A stretch of 27,708 bases of DNA, taken from NCBI GenBank assembly GCA_900769345.1, contig CAAGGJ010000125.1:1-27708 (forward strand), given 5' to 3'. Of this stretch, positions 1 through 7,559 are shown piece by piece; position 1 is the stretch's first letter, and each line of letters begins with the position of its first letter. This DNA comes from Bacteroidales bacterium (GTDB taxonomy: Bacteria > Bacteroidota > Bacteroidia > Bacteroidales > Muribaculaceae). The notes beneath the pieces were generated by a model. It searched no databases. It was not told where the DNA came from and saw only the letters and a program-made list of their open reading frames with translations. The position numbers and the translations under genes were made by a program.

Positions 1-117
1 CCGGCTTCCTTCAGATTCCACCTCGCAGTGGAAACCCTTGCCTTTGGCTATAGCCTTCCCGCTATTAGGGTGGCTTCGGGACTTGCACCCATTAGACAAT
101 ACTCATGCCGAGCGTAC
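1..117 (-). mobile_element. Group IIC intron, 5' end (domain I part), continues off the left edge
   Basis: Read on the minus strand from 117 to 1, the sequence begins GTACGCTCGGCATGAG. It continues through the blocks GGGTGCAAGTCCCGAA, GGCAAGGGT and GAATCTGAAGGAAGC. From memory, these blocks in this order and spacing match domain I of the Oceanobacillus iheyensis group IIC intron (GUGUGCCCGGCAUGG, GGGUGAGAGUCCCGAA, GGCAAGGGU, GAAUCUGAAGGAAGC). The 5' splice site is placed at 117/118 because the GUNNG-type intron start falls there. The position fits class C behaviour, since these introns insert just downstream of rho-independent terminators and here the preceding exon is the dnaK terminator. 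The reverse transcriptase/maturase gene and domains II-VI would lie left of the window and cannot be seen, so intactness is unknown. Confidence 0.85.
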
Positions 118-122
118 ATGAC

Positions 123-158
123 AAAAATCCGAGAGAACTAAGGTTCTCCCGGATTTTT
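123..158 (-). terminator. Rho-independent terminator of dnaK (group IIC intron target)
   Basis: Arms at 123-138 and 143-158 form a 16-bp stem with one G-U wobble around a 4-nt loop (TAAG on the plus strand). On the minus strand the 3' arm ends in a T run. It lies 28 nt past the dnaK stop codon. The T run is part of the A/T base of the stem, so the hairpin could work in both directions. The group IIC intron starts 5 nt past the stem base. Confidence 0.88.
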
Positions 159-185
159 ATTATAAGTCAAGCTTACGCTTGCCGA

Positions 186-2093
186 TTATACTTCTTCGAA
201 TGGAACGTCGGTAACATTGTCGCCATTGTTGCCGCCTTGCTGAGCGCCCGGATTAGCACCCGGTTGAGGGCCTTGCTGCTGAGCACCGGCTTGTTGCTGA
301 GCATTGTAGATGTCTTGACTTGCAGCGTGGAACACTGTTTCGAGTTCCTTCATCGAGGCGTCGATAGCATCGATGTTCTGATTCTTGTGAGCCTCCTTAA
401 GCTTAGCCAAAGCACCTTCTATTTGGCTCTTCTTGTCGGCAGGAATCTTATCACCAAGATCCTTGAGGCTCTTCTCTACTTGGAAAATCATAGAGTCGGC
501 TTGGTTAATCTTGTCGATTCTTTCCTTTTCCTTGGCATCGGCAGCTGCATTGGCAGCAGCTTCTTCCTTCATACGATTGATTTCTTCGTCAGAAAGACCG
601 CTCGAAGCTTCGATGCGAATGCTTTGTTCCTTACCGGTGGCCTTATCCTTAGCCGATACGTTCAAGATACCGTTGGCATCTACTTCGAAAGTAACTTCGA
701 TCTGAGGCACACCGCGTGGAGCCGGTGCAATTCCATCGAGGTGGAATCTGCCGAGAGTCTTGTCGTCCTTAGCCATTGGGCGTTCGCCTTGGAGCACGTG
801 GATTTCTACTGAAGGCTGATTGTCGGCTGCAGTAGAGAATACTTGGCTCTTGCGAGTAGGAATAGTGGTGTTGGCGTCAATAAGCTTAGTCATCACACCG
901 CCGAGAGTTTCGATACCCACCGACAATGGAACAACGTCGAGCAAAAGCACGTCCTTAACATCGCCGCTGAGCACGCCGCCTTGTATGGCAGCACCCACAG
1001 CTACCACTTCGTCGGGGTTAACACCCTTCGATGGAGTCTTGCCGAAGAATTTCTTAACGATTTCCTGAACGGCAGGAATACGAGTAGAACCACCCACGAG
1101 AATTACGTCGTCGATATCAGAAGCTGTGAGACCGGCGTCGGCAAGAGCGCGACGACATGGCTCGATAGTAGCTTGAATCAAGTGGTCGCAAAGTTGCTCA
1201 AACTTAGCACGGGTGAGTGTGCGAACCAAGTGCTTTGGAATACCGTTGACCGGCATAAGGTATGGCAAGTTGATTTCAGAAGAAGTAGAGCTCGAAAGTT
1301 CTATCTTAGCCTTTTCGGCAGCTTCTTTCAAGCGTTGGAGTGCCATAGGATCTTGACGAACGTCGACGCCTTCATCGTTCTTGAACTCTTCGGCGAGCCA
1401 GTCGATGATGCAGTGGTCGAAGTCATCACCACCGAGGTGAGTATCACCGTTGGTCGACTTCACTTCGAATACACCGTCGCCCAATTCGAGGATTGAGATA
1501 TCGAATGTACCGCCACCGAGGTCGAATACGGCAATCTTCTTGTCGCTGTCGCTCTTATCCAAGCCGTAAGCAAGGGCTGCAGCAGTAGGCTCGTTCACGA
1601 TACGGCGAACGGTGAGACCTGCAATTTCGCCGGCTTCCTTAGTGGCCTGACGTTGAGAATCGTTGAAGTAAGCAGGCACTGTGATAACAGCTTCTGTAAC
1701 TTGTTGTCCGAGATAATCTTCGGCAGTCTTCTTCATCTTCTGAAGGATAACTGCTGATATTTCTTGAGGAGTGAATTCGCGGCCGTCGATCTTAACACGA
1801 GGTTGACCGTTGGTATTGCATACTTCATAAGGCACGCGAGCTATTTCCTTCTCAACCTGGTTGTAGGCTTCGCCCATAAAACGCTTGATTGAGAACACGG
1901 TGCGAGTAGGATTAGTGATAGCTTGGCGCTTAGCCGGATCACCTACCTTGCGTTCGCCACCGTCTACAAATGCCACAATCGATGGTGTGGTGTTTCTACC
2001 TTCGCTGTTAGGAATTACCACAGGGTCGTTTCCTTCAAGAACAGCTACACATGAGTTAGTTGTACCTAAATCGATACCAATAATTTTTCCCAT
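186..2093 (-). CDS. dnaK: Molecular chaperone DnaK (Hsp70)
   Basis: ATP-dependent Hsp70 chaperone of the cytoplasm that binds exposed hydrophobic stretches in client proteins and cycles with DnaJ and GrpE. The 635-residue product has the family's usual length. The N-terminus carries the phosphate-1 motif IGIDLGTTNSCVAV, followed by the phosphate-2 motif FDLGGGTFDISIL near residue 195 and the adenosine motif VGGSTRIPAVQ near 337. The substrate-binding beta-sandwich follows, then a helical lid. The tail is Gln/Gly/Asn/Pro-rich and ends in DVPFEEV, close to the conserved EEVD-like end of bacterial DnaK. The gene stands alone with its own terminator; dnaJ and grpE are not adjacent. I found no CIRCE operator (TTAGCACTC inverted repeat) upstream. 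The start at 2093 is the family-typical MGKIIGID. Confidence 0.99.
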   Translation of the reverse strand: MGKIIGIDLGTTNSCVAVLEGNDPVVIPNSEGRNTTPSIVAFVDGGERKVGDPAKRQAITNPTRTVFSIKRFMGEAYNQVEKEIARVPYEVCNTNGQPRVKIDGREFTPQEISAVILQKMKKTAEDYLGQQVTEAVITVPAYFNDSQRQATKEAGEIAGLTVRRIVNEPTAAALAYGLDKSDSDKKIAVFDLGGGTFDISILELGDGVFEVKSTNGDTHLGGDDFDHCIIDWLAEEFKNDEGVDVRQDPMALQRLKEAAEKAKIELSSSTSSEINLPYLMPVNGIPKHLVRTLTRAKFEQLCDHLIQATIEPCRRALADAGLTASDIDDVILVGGSTRIPAVQEIVKKFFGKTPSKGVNPDEVVAVGAAIQGGVLSGDVKDVLLLDVVPLSVGIETLGGVMTKLIDANTTIPTRKSQVFSTAADNQPSVEIHVLQGERPMAKDDKTLGRFHLDGIAPAPRGVPQIEVTFEVDANGILNVSAKDKATGKEQSIRIEASSGLSDEEINRMKEEAAANAAADAKEKERIDKINQADSMIFQVEKSLKDLGDKIPADKKSQIEGALAKLKEAHKNQNIDAIDASMKELETVFHAASQDIYNAQQQAGAQQQGPQPGANPGAQQGGNNGDNVTDVPFEEV

Positions 2094-2491
2094 AGTTGTA
2101 TTATTTATTTTCTTTTTTGTTTTCGTATTAAAAATATCGTTATTTCGAAGTTCTCCGACGCTTTGTCGTCTACTTCACCCATCGTATTTGCAAATCCCGT
2201 GCCAAAACCGCATCACCCAAATTATTTTTTTGCAATATTGGTCGTTTTCACCACTAAAGTGTGCATTGTCAAATTATCCACTCTCTCGTGGCATGAAAGC
2301 TTATTTTACTACTTTTTACAGTTAATGGAAATTCTGTGAATATTCCCTTAAAATACTAATTATTTTATGAAATTAAGACTTCAATTCAATAATAATTTGT
2401 AAATTTGTAACGATTATGCCCAAGTAGGTATACATTATTAATTAACAAAAAACTAACAAACTATTATAAATCATACTAACAGATTTTTGAT
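2094..2491. other. Divergent intergenic region between dnaK and the mce-mmd operon
   Basis: An AT-rich 398-bp spacer that must hold the dnaK promoter (minus) and the mce operon promoter (plus). On the minus strand two near-consensus ATAATTTG boxes occur near 2220 and 2270, but neither has a convincing -33 partner, so I do not call a dnaK promoter. No CIRCE element, riboswitch-like fold or small ORF with coding character is evident. A plus-strand ORF crossing into this region is the antisense shadow of dnaK. Confidence 0.5.
2400..2407 (+). promoter_or_regulatory. Candidate -7 box for the mce-mmd operon
   Basis: TAAATTTG matches the Bacteroidota -7 consensus TAnnTTTG. No clear TTTG lies about 20 nt upstream, and the implied leader before mce would be about 80 nt, so the call is weak. 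Confidence 0.35.
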
Positions 2492-2914
2492 ATGAATATT
2501 TCACACATCGAACACGTCGGTATAGCTGTAACCAGCCTCGACGAAGCAATTCCATTCTACGAAAACATGCTTGGCCTTAAGTGCTTTGCAATCGAAGAAG
2601 TAGCAGACCAAAAAGTACGCACCGCATTCTTCAAGGTGGGACAAACCAAGATTGAGCTTTTGGAAGCAACAGCCGACGACAGCGCTATCGCAAAATTCAT
2701 TGCCAACAACGGCGGTCGCGGTGGCATTCAACACATCGCCTTCGCTATCGAAGACGGCGTAGCTAACGCTTTGGCTGAAGTAGAAGCCAAGGGTGGTCGA
2801 CTCATCGACAAGGCTCCTCGCAAGGGCGCTGAAGGTCTCAACATCGCATTCCTTCACCCAAAGACTTCGGCAGGTACACTCGTAGAACTTTGCGAGGACC
2901 CAAACAAGAAGTAA
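2492..2914 (+). CDS. mce: Methylmalonyl-CoA epimerase
   Basis: Interconverts (R)- and (S)-methylmalonyl-CoA, linking the B12-dependent mutase to the decarboxylase or carboxyltransferase in succinate-propionate metabolism. The 140-residue product is a vicinal-oxygen-chelate fold made of two beta-alpha-beta-beta-beta repeats, which is the family's usual size. The likely metal ligands are His8 (HIEHVGIAV), Glu55 (KIELLE), His81 (IQHIAF) and Glu132 (TLVELCE). The motif LHPKTSAGTLVEL near the C-terminus is typical of this epimerase rather than of glyoxalase I. It is the first gene of the operon, 60 nt before mmdA. The start MNISHIEHVGIAV places the first ligand where the family has it. The mutase genes are not in the window. 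Confidence 0.96.
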   Translation: MNISHIEHVGIAVTSLDEAIPFYENMLGLKCFAIEEVADQKVRTAFFKVGQTKIELLEATADDSAIAKFIANNGGRGGIQHIAFAIEDGVANALAEVEAKGGRLIDKAPRKGAEGLNIAFLHPKTSAGTLVELCEDPNKK

Positions 2915-2974
2915 TTAACCACATCAACTCTCGTAAACAGAATCTTTATTTTTGAAACAATATAGAATTTACCA

Positions 2975-4588
2975 ATGAGCAGTCAAATTGAAAAAATCCA
3001 AGAGCTTATCGCAAAACGTGAAGAGGCTCGTTTGGGCGGTGGCGAAAAGGCTATCGCAAAGCAACACGAAAAAGGCAAATACACAGCACGCGAACGCATC
3101 AAGATGCTTCTCGACGAAGGTAGTTTCGAAGAACTCGACATGTTTGTCACTCACCGTTGCACAAACTTCGGTATGGACAAGAAGCACTACCTCGGCGATG
3201 GCGTAGTTACCGGTTATGGTACTATCGAAGGCCGTTTGGTTTACGTATTTGCTCAAGACTTCACCGTTTCTGCTGGTTCACTTTCTGAGACTCTTGCTCT
3301 CAAGATATGCAAGGTGATGGATATGGCTATGAAAAACGGTGCTCCCGTTATCGGTCTTAACGACTCGGGGGGTGCTCGCATTCAAGAAGGTATCAACGCA
3401 CTTGCAGGCTATGCCGAAATTTTCCAACGCAACATCAATGCATCGGGTGTAATTCCTCAGATTTCGGGTATCCTCGGTCCGTGCGCAGGTGGTGCAGTTT
3501 ACTCACCTGCCCTCACCGACTTCACTATTATGGCTAAGGGCATCTCTTACATGTTCCTTACCGGTCCGAAGGTAGTGAAGACCGTTACCGGCGAAGATGT
3601 AACACAAGAAGCTCTCGGTGGTGCAGAAATTCACTCTACCAAGTCGGGCGTAGCTCACTTCGCTGCCGAAACCGACGAAGAAGCCATCGCTATCATCCGC
3701 AAGCTCCTCAGCTACATTCCTCAAAACAACTTGGAAAACGCTCCACGCGTGGAATGTACCGACCCAATTAACCGTCTCGAAGACAGCTTGAACGAAATCA
3801 TTCCGGAAAGCGCTAACATGCCTTACAACATGTACGACGTTATCACAGCTATCGTCGACAATGGCGAATTCCTCGAAGTTTCGGCCAACTACGCCAAGAA
3901 CATCATCATCGGCTTCGCTCGATTCAACGGTCAATCGGTGGGTATCGTAGCCAACCAGCCTAAGTATCTTGCCGGCGTGCTCGACTGCAACGCTTCGCGC
4001 AAGGGCGCTCGCTTCGTTAGATTCTGCGATGCTTTCAACATTCCTTTGGTTACTCTCGTCGACGTTCCGGGCTTCCTCCCTGGCACAGGACAAGAGTACA
4101 ATGCTGTTATCCTTCACGGTGCCAAGTTGCTTTACGCTTATGGCGAAGCTACTGTGCCTAAGGTTACTGTTACACTCCGCAAGAGCTACGGTGGTAGCCA
4201 CATCGTGATGAGTTGTAAGCAACTTCGTGGCGACATGAACTATGCATGGCCTACTGCCGAAATTGCAGTTATGGGTGCATCGGGTGCTGCCGAAGTGCTC
4301 TACGCTAAGGACGCCAAAGCTGCCAAAGTGGCCGCTCAAGAAGCTAAGGCTGCAGGCGACGAAGCTAAAGCCGCTCAAATCATGGAAGACTACAAGAAGT
4401 TCTATCAAGAAAAACTTGACGAATACAACAAGCTCTTCTGCAATCCTTACAATGCAGCCAAGTATGGCTACATCGATGACGTTATCGAGCCACGAAACAC
4501 TCGTTTCCGCGTGATCAGAGCGCTTCAACAACTCGAAAACAAGAAGGTTGTTAACCCTGCTCGCAAGCACGGTAATATACCATTGTAA
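2975..4588 (+). CDS. mmdA: Methylmalonyl-CoA decarboxylase alpha subunit (carboxyltransferase)
   Basis: Moves the carboxyl group of (S)-methylmalonyl-CoA onto the biotin of the carrier subunit, yielding propionyl-CoA. The 537-residue protein has the two crotonase-fold halves of acyl-CoA carboxyltransferases. The N-half includes GARIQEGINALAGYAEIF and the oxyanion segment GPCAGGAVYSPALTDF. The C-half includes PGFLPGTGQEYNAVI and GSHIVMSCKQLRGD. Residues about 445-486 form an Ala/Lys/Glu-rich, probably helical stretch that seems longer than in most homologues I recall, which are about 510-520 aa. Propionyl-CoA carboxylase beta subunit is the main alternative name. The neighbouring OadB- and OadG-type membrane subunits favour the Na+-translocating decarboxylase, though in some species such subunits may also serve carboxylation. 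Confidence 0.95.
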   Translation: MSSQIEKIQELIAKREEARLGGGEKAIAKQHEKGKYTARERIKMLLDEGSFEELDMFVTHRCTNFGMDKKHYLGDGVVTGYGTIEGRLVYVFAQDFTVSAGSLSETLALKICKVMDMAMKNGAPVIGLNDSGGARIQEGINALAGYAEIFQRNINASGVIPQISGILGPCAGGAVYSPALTDFTIMAKGISYMFLTGPKVVKTVTGEDVTQEALGGAEIHSTKSGVAHFAAETDEEAIAIIRKLLSYIPQNNLENAPRVECTDPINRLEDSLNEIIPESANMPYNMYDVITAIVDNGEFLEVSANYAKNIIIGFARFNGQSVGIVANQPKYLAGVLDCNASRKGARFVRFCDAFNIPLVTLVDVPGFLPGTGQEYNAVILHGAKLLYAYGEATVPKVTVTLRKSYGGSHIVMSCKQLRGDMNYAWPTAEIAVMGASGAAEVLYAKDAKAAKVAAQEAKAAGDEAKAAQIMEDYKKFYQEKLDEYNKLFCNPYNAAKYGYIDDVIEPRNTRFRVIRALQQLENKKVVNPARKHGNIPL

Positions 4589-4613
4589 TTTTTATTGAAC
4601 TCTACTATAAACA

Positions 4614-5573
4614 ATGAACAAGAAAGGATTAATTCTATTTCTACTTGTCGTTGTTTGTGCCATCGGCGTTAATGCGCAAAGCCATAAGGGCTTGCGCATT
4701 AACGAAGTGATGGTTCAGAACGACGTAAACCTCGTAGACGAATACGGCAATCGCAGCGCCTGGATTGAGCTCTACAACAGCACACGCCGCACCATGAACG
4801 TATCGAGCGTCTATATCACCACACAACGTGTGGCTGAGGGAGAAACTCCCAATCGCGACGATATGTATCTCATCCCACGCGGCGACAAGAAGACAAGCAT
4901 TGCCCACCTTCAGTCGGTGGTTATCTTTGCCGACGGAATGCCCGAATCGGGTACGCTCCACGCAAGCATTATGCTTATCCCCGGCACCGAGAACTACATC
5001 GCCATCTACGACTCCGACGGAATCACGAAGCTCGACGAAGTGATAGTGCCCGCCGACCTGCCTGCAGGTTGCTCTTATGCCCGCACTGCCACACTCGACC
5101 AAATCAGCCTCCTAAAGGGCAACACCTTCTCAGCCGACCAATGGGAAGTGAAAACCGGTATGCCGGGTTATGAAATCACTCCGGGCGAAAACAACTATGT
5201 GATTGGAGCCAACGATAAAATCGAAAAGTTCGTCAAGAATGACTCACACGGCTTCATCCTCACCATTATGGCTATGGCCATCGTATTCAGCGCACTCATC
5301 TTGCTCAGCATCTGCTTCTTTATCTTCGGCACCGTAAACAAGCGAATCAACGACCGCGAAAAAGCCGAAAAAGCAGCCAAGCGAGGCAAACCTGTGATGC
5401 CGCAACCTGAAGAAGTGAATACCGACGACGAAATCGTGGCTGCTATTGCCATGGCGCTTTATCAACATCTCAACGCTCACGACGAAGAAAGCAACGTACT
5501 CACATTTAAGCGACGCCACTCCGACTGGAACTCGAAGATTGCTATGCTTTCCGACCGCTCGGGCCTTCGTTAA
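4614..5573 (+). CDS. Lamin-tail domain protein fused to OadG-type decarboxylase subunit
   Basis: Probable small membrane subunit that holds the soluble carboxyltransferase and biotin carrier to the Na+ pump. Residues 1-21 form a signal peptide (charged start, hydrophobic core, VNA-Q). Residues 25-190 form a beta-rich domain starting LRINEVMVQN, with WIELYNST and GTENYIAIYD, which fits a lamin-tail (LTD) fold outside the membrane. A single transmembrane helix spans about 213-240. A charged Lys/Glu linker follows, then a C-terminal segment from about 270 (DDEIVAAIAMALYQHL) that resembles the cytoplasmic end of OadG. Ordinary OadG subunits are about 80-120 aa and lack the large exported domain. 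The gene sits 25 nt after mmdA and 41 nt before the carrier gene. The domain assignment is from pattern recognition, not from a search. Confidence 0.88.
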   Translation: MNKKGLILFLLVVVCAIGVNAQSHKGLRINEVMVQNDVNLVDEYGNRSAWIELYNSTRRTMNVSSVYITTQRVAEGETPNRDDMYLIPRGDKKTSIAHLQSVVIFADGMPESGTLHASIMLIPGTENYIAIYDSDGITKLDEVIVPADLPAGCSYARTATLDQISLLKGNTFSADQWEVKTGMPGYEITPGENNYVIGANDKIEKFVKNDSHGFILTIMAMAIVFSALILLSICFFIFGTVNKRINDREKAEKAAKRGKPVMPQPEEVNTDDEIVAAIAMALYQHLNAHDEESNVLTFKRRHSDWNSKIAMLSDRSGLR

Positions 5574-5614
5574 TAATAAAAAGTTTCAACATTTGAATAG
5601 ACACATTATTATAT

Positions 5615-6043
5615 ATGAAAGAATATAAGTATAAAATCAATGGCAACGAGTACACCGTAGGTATCGGCGATATCGACAACAACATTGTTGAGGTCGAAGT
5701 AAACGGCAACTCCTACACCGTAGAACTCGAAAAGACCGAGACCCCGGCTCCCGTAGTAGCTGCCGTTCGTCCGGCTGCTCCTGCAGCTGCTGCCACTCCG
5801 GTGGCTCGCCCTGCTGCTTCAAGCGCCGGCGCGGGTGTAGTGAAGGCTCCGCTTCCCGGCACTATTGTCGACATCAAGGTTAGCGTGGGCGACAAGGTGG
5901 AACCTAACACCGTGGTTGCCGTGCTCGAAGCAATGAAAATGGAAAACAACATCAACGCAGGTCGTGCAGGTGTAGTTAAATCCATCAATGTTAACAAGGG
6001 AGACTCTGTTCTCGACGGCACAGATATCCTCGTAATCGAATAA
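5615..6043 (+). CDS. mmdC: Biotin carboxyl carrier subunit of methylmalonyl-CoA decarboxylase
   Basis: Carries the carboxyl group on biotin between the alpha-subunit active site and the membrane beta subunit. The 142 residues comprise a short N-terminal beta segment (about 1-40), a flexible Ala/Pro-rich linker (about 43-75) and a C-terminal biotinyl domain. The biotinylation motif is VLEAMKMENN, with the acceptor Lys108. Biotin protein ligase would be needed from elsewhere in the genome. The stop codon lies 4 nt before mmdB, which suggests translational coupling. The product could equally be described as an acetyl/propionyl-CoA carboxylase carrier; the operon decides the name. Confidence 0.96.
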   Translation: MKEYKYKINGNEYTVGIGDIDNNIVEVEVNGNSYTVELEKTETPAPVVAAVRPAAPAAAATPVARPAASSAGAGVVKAPLPGTIVDIKVSVGDKVEPNTVVAVLEAMKMENNINAGRAGVVKSINVNKGDSVLDGTDILVIE

Positions 6044-6047
6044 CACA

Positions 6048-7202
6048 ATGGGCGAATTAGTATCATTTTTCGGCGAAAACCTACAACAATTTTGGGAATT
6101 CACCGGTTTCTATAATGTCACAGCGCCTCACTTGATTATGCTGCTCGTGGGTTTGTTCTTCATTTATCTTGCGATAAAACACGAGTTCGAACCTATGCTT
6201 CTTGTGCCAATTGGCTTCGGTATCCTATTGGGTAACATTCCGTTTCAACTTGGCAACGAAATAGGCATCTACGAAGAAGGCTCTGTGCTCAACATCCTAT
6301 ACAATGGTGTTGGTGCCGGATGGTATCCACCTCTCATCTTCTTGGGCATCGGCGCTATGACCGACTTCTCGGCTCTGCTCGCCAATCCTAAGTTGATGCT
6401 CGTGGGCGCTTCGGCTCAATTTGGTATCTTCGGCGCCTATATGGTGGCTTTGGCTTTGGGATTCGCTCCCGACCAAGCCGGTGCAATCGCTATTATCGGT
6501 GGTGCTGATGGTCCTACTGCCATCTTCCTCTCATCGAAGTTGGCTCCTAACATGATGGGTGCTATCGCCGTCTCGGCTTACTCTTACATGGCTTTGGTGC
6601 CACTTATCCAACCGCCTATCATGCGTTTGCTCACCACCAAGAAGGAACGTCTCATCAAGATGAAACCAGCTCGCACAGTGAGCCAAACCGAAAAGATTAT
6701 ATTCCCTATCTTCGGTTTGATTCTTACTTGCTTCTTTGTTCCATCGGCAATTCCATTGCTCGGTATGCTCTTCTTCGGCAATCTTTTGCGCGAAAGCGGC
6801 GTTACCACTCGTTTGGCAAAGACTGCAAGCAACGCTTTGACCGACATAGTTACCATACTTCTCGGTCTCACCGTGGGTGCTTCTACTCAGGCTTCGGAGT
6901 TCTTGACTATCGACACCATCAAGATTTTTGCCCTTGGCGCTATGGCATTCGTCATCGCTTCGGCTTCGGGTGTGCTCTTCGTTAAGTTCTTCAACCTCTT
7001 CTTGCCTAAAAACAAGAAAATCAACCCGCTCATCGGCAACGCCGGCGTATCGGCTGTGCCTATGGCTGCCCGCATCTCCAACAATATGGGCCTCAAGTAC
7101 GACCCATCTAACTACCTATTGATGCACGCAATGGGTCCGAATGTGGCAGGTGTTATCGGTTCGGCTGTTGCCGCCGGTGTGCTCCTCGGTTTCTTGGGAT
7201 AA
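6048..7202 (+). CDS. mmdB: Na+-translocating methylmalonyl-CoA decarboxylase beta subunit
   Basis: Integral membrane subunit that decarboxylates carboxybiotin and couples this to Na+ export, giving propionate fermenters a sodium motive force. The 384-residue protein is hydrophobic, with roughly ten membrane segments, and has the length of OadB/MmdB/GcdB proteins. The conserved motif GGADGPTAIF is at 151-160, its Asp154 corresponding to the pore aspartate (Asp203) of OadB. The second family signature begins NAGVSAVPMAAR near residue 339 and continues with SNNMGLKYDPSNYLLMHAMG. It is the last gene of the operon and is followed by a hairpin at 7243-7280. The start at 6048 was chosen because it gives the standard N-terminus and tight spacing to mmdC. 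Confidence 0.97.
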   Translation: MGELVSFFGENLQQFWEFTGFYNVTAPHLIMLLVGLFFIYLAIKHEFEPMLLVPIGFGILLGNIPFQLGNEIGIYEEGSVLNILYNGVGAGWYPPLIFLGIGAMTDFSALLANPKLMLVGASAQFGIFGAYMVALALGFAPDQAGAIAIIGGADGPTAIFLSSKLAPNMMGAIAVSAYSYMALVPLIQPPIMRLLTTKKERLIKMKPARTVSQTEKIIFPIFGLILTCFFVPSAIPLLGMLFFGNLLRESGVTTRLAKTASNALTDIVTILLGLTVGASTQASEFLTIDTIKIFALGAMAFVIASASGVLFVKFFNLFLPKNKKINPLIGNAGVSAVPMAARISNNMGLKYDPSNYLLMHAMGPNVAGVIGSAVAAGVLLGFLG

Positions 7203-7242
7203 AAAGCAACTCGCTATTTAATAGCACTACTTAAATATCGGT

Positions 7243-7280
7243 CGATGGCAGACTTTCGCACCACGCGAAGCCTGCCATCG
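7243..7280 (+). terminator. Hairpin after mmdB, probable terminator
   Basis: The 9-nt arms at 7243-7251 and 7272-7280 (CGATGGCAG / CTGCCATCG) pair perfectly. An inner TTCGC/GCGAA stem surrounds the loop. No good T tract follows, which weakens the call, but it lies 41 nt past the mmdB stop at the end of the operon. Confidence 0.6.
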
Positions 7281-7466
7281 CTATTATATGACATTTATGA
7301 CAATTTGGTATGCAACGCATCTTTTTTTCACTGACAATTAGGCAGTGAAAATGTCGACACATTAGCCATCGTTACTACTTTACGATGAAAAGATGTCAGA
7401 AAATCTTGGCAAACTTGCTAAAACTCCGCGTCACATGCATATTTAGCGATTTTGAACAGAGCAAAA
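7281..7466. repeat. Two small inverted repeats in the mmdB-GH13 spacer
   Basis: The 357-bp spacer (7203-7559) has no gene. Besides the hairpin after mmdB it holds a perfect 9-bp dyad, TTTTCACTG (7325-7333) with CAGTGAAAA (7343-7351), and a 6-bp dyad, CATCGT (7367-7372) with ACGATG (7382-7387). Both loops are 9 nt. They could be operators or RNA hairpins upstream of the GH13 promoter; nothing ties them to a known regulator. Confidence 0.4.
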
Positions 7467-7498
7467 ATTGTTAAAAATCTATTTATTTAGTACTTTTG
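7467..7498 (+). promoter_or_regulatory. Bacteroidota-type promoter of the GH13 gene
   Basis: The -7 box TACTTTTG (7491-7498) matches TAnnTTTG exactly. ATTG (7467-7470), one base from the -33 consensus TTTG, lies 20 nt upstream. Transcription should begin near 7503, giving a leader of about 55 nt. Confidence 0.75.
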
Positions 7499-7559
7499 CA
7501 CAAGAAATCTTAACAGAGTCAGTAAAACCAAAATAATAAACATAAAAAAACATCGAAAG

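Noticed and set aside
105..812. Plus-strand open frame of 235 codons over the 3' end of dnaK
   Set aside because: It lies opposite dnaK and the terminator and is explained by the antisense frame of a GC-biased gene; its product has no recognisable family pattern.
1885..2325. Plus-strand frame of 146 codons running from dnaK into the spacer, with a hydrophobic stretch
   Set aside because: Most of it is antisense to dnaK. The rest is AT-rich spacer that yields Phe/Ile/Val-rich translation by composition.
2094..2491. CIRCE or other heat-shock operator near dnaK
   Set aside because: No TTAGCACTC-N9-GAGTGCTAA repeat or close variant was found by eye.
3503..4570. Minus-strand frame of 355 codons
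   Set aside because: Fully antisense to mmdA, which has clear family motifs throughout.
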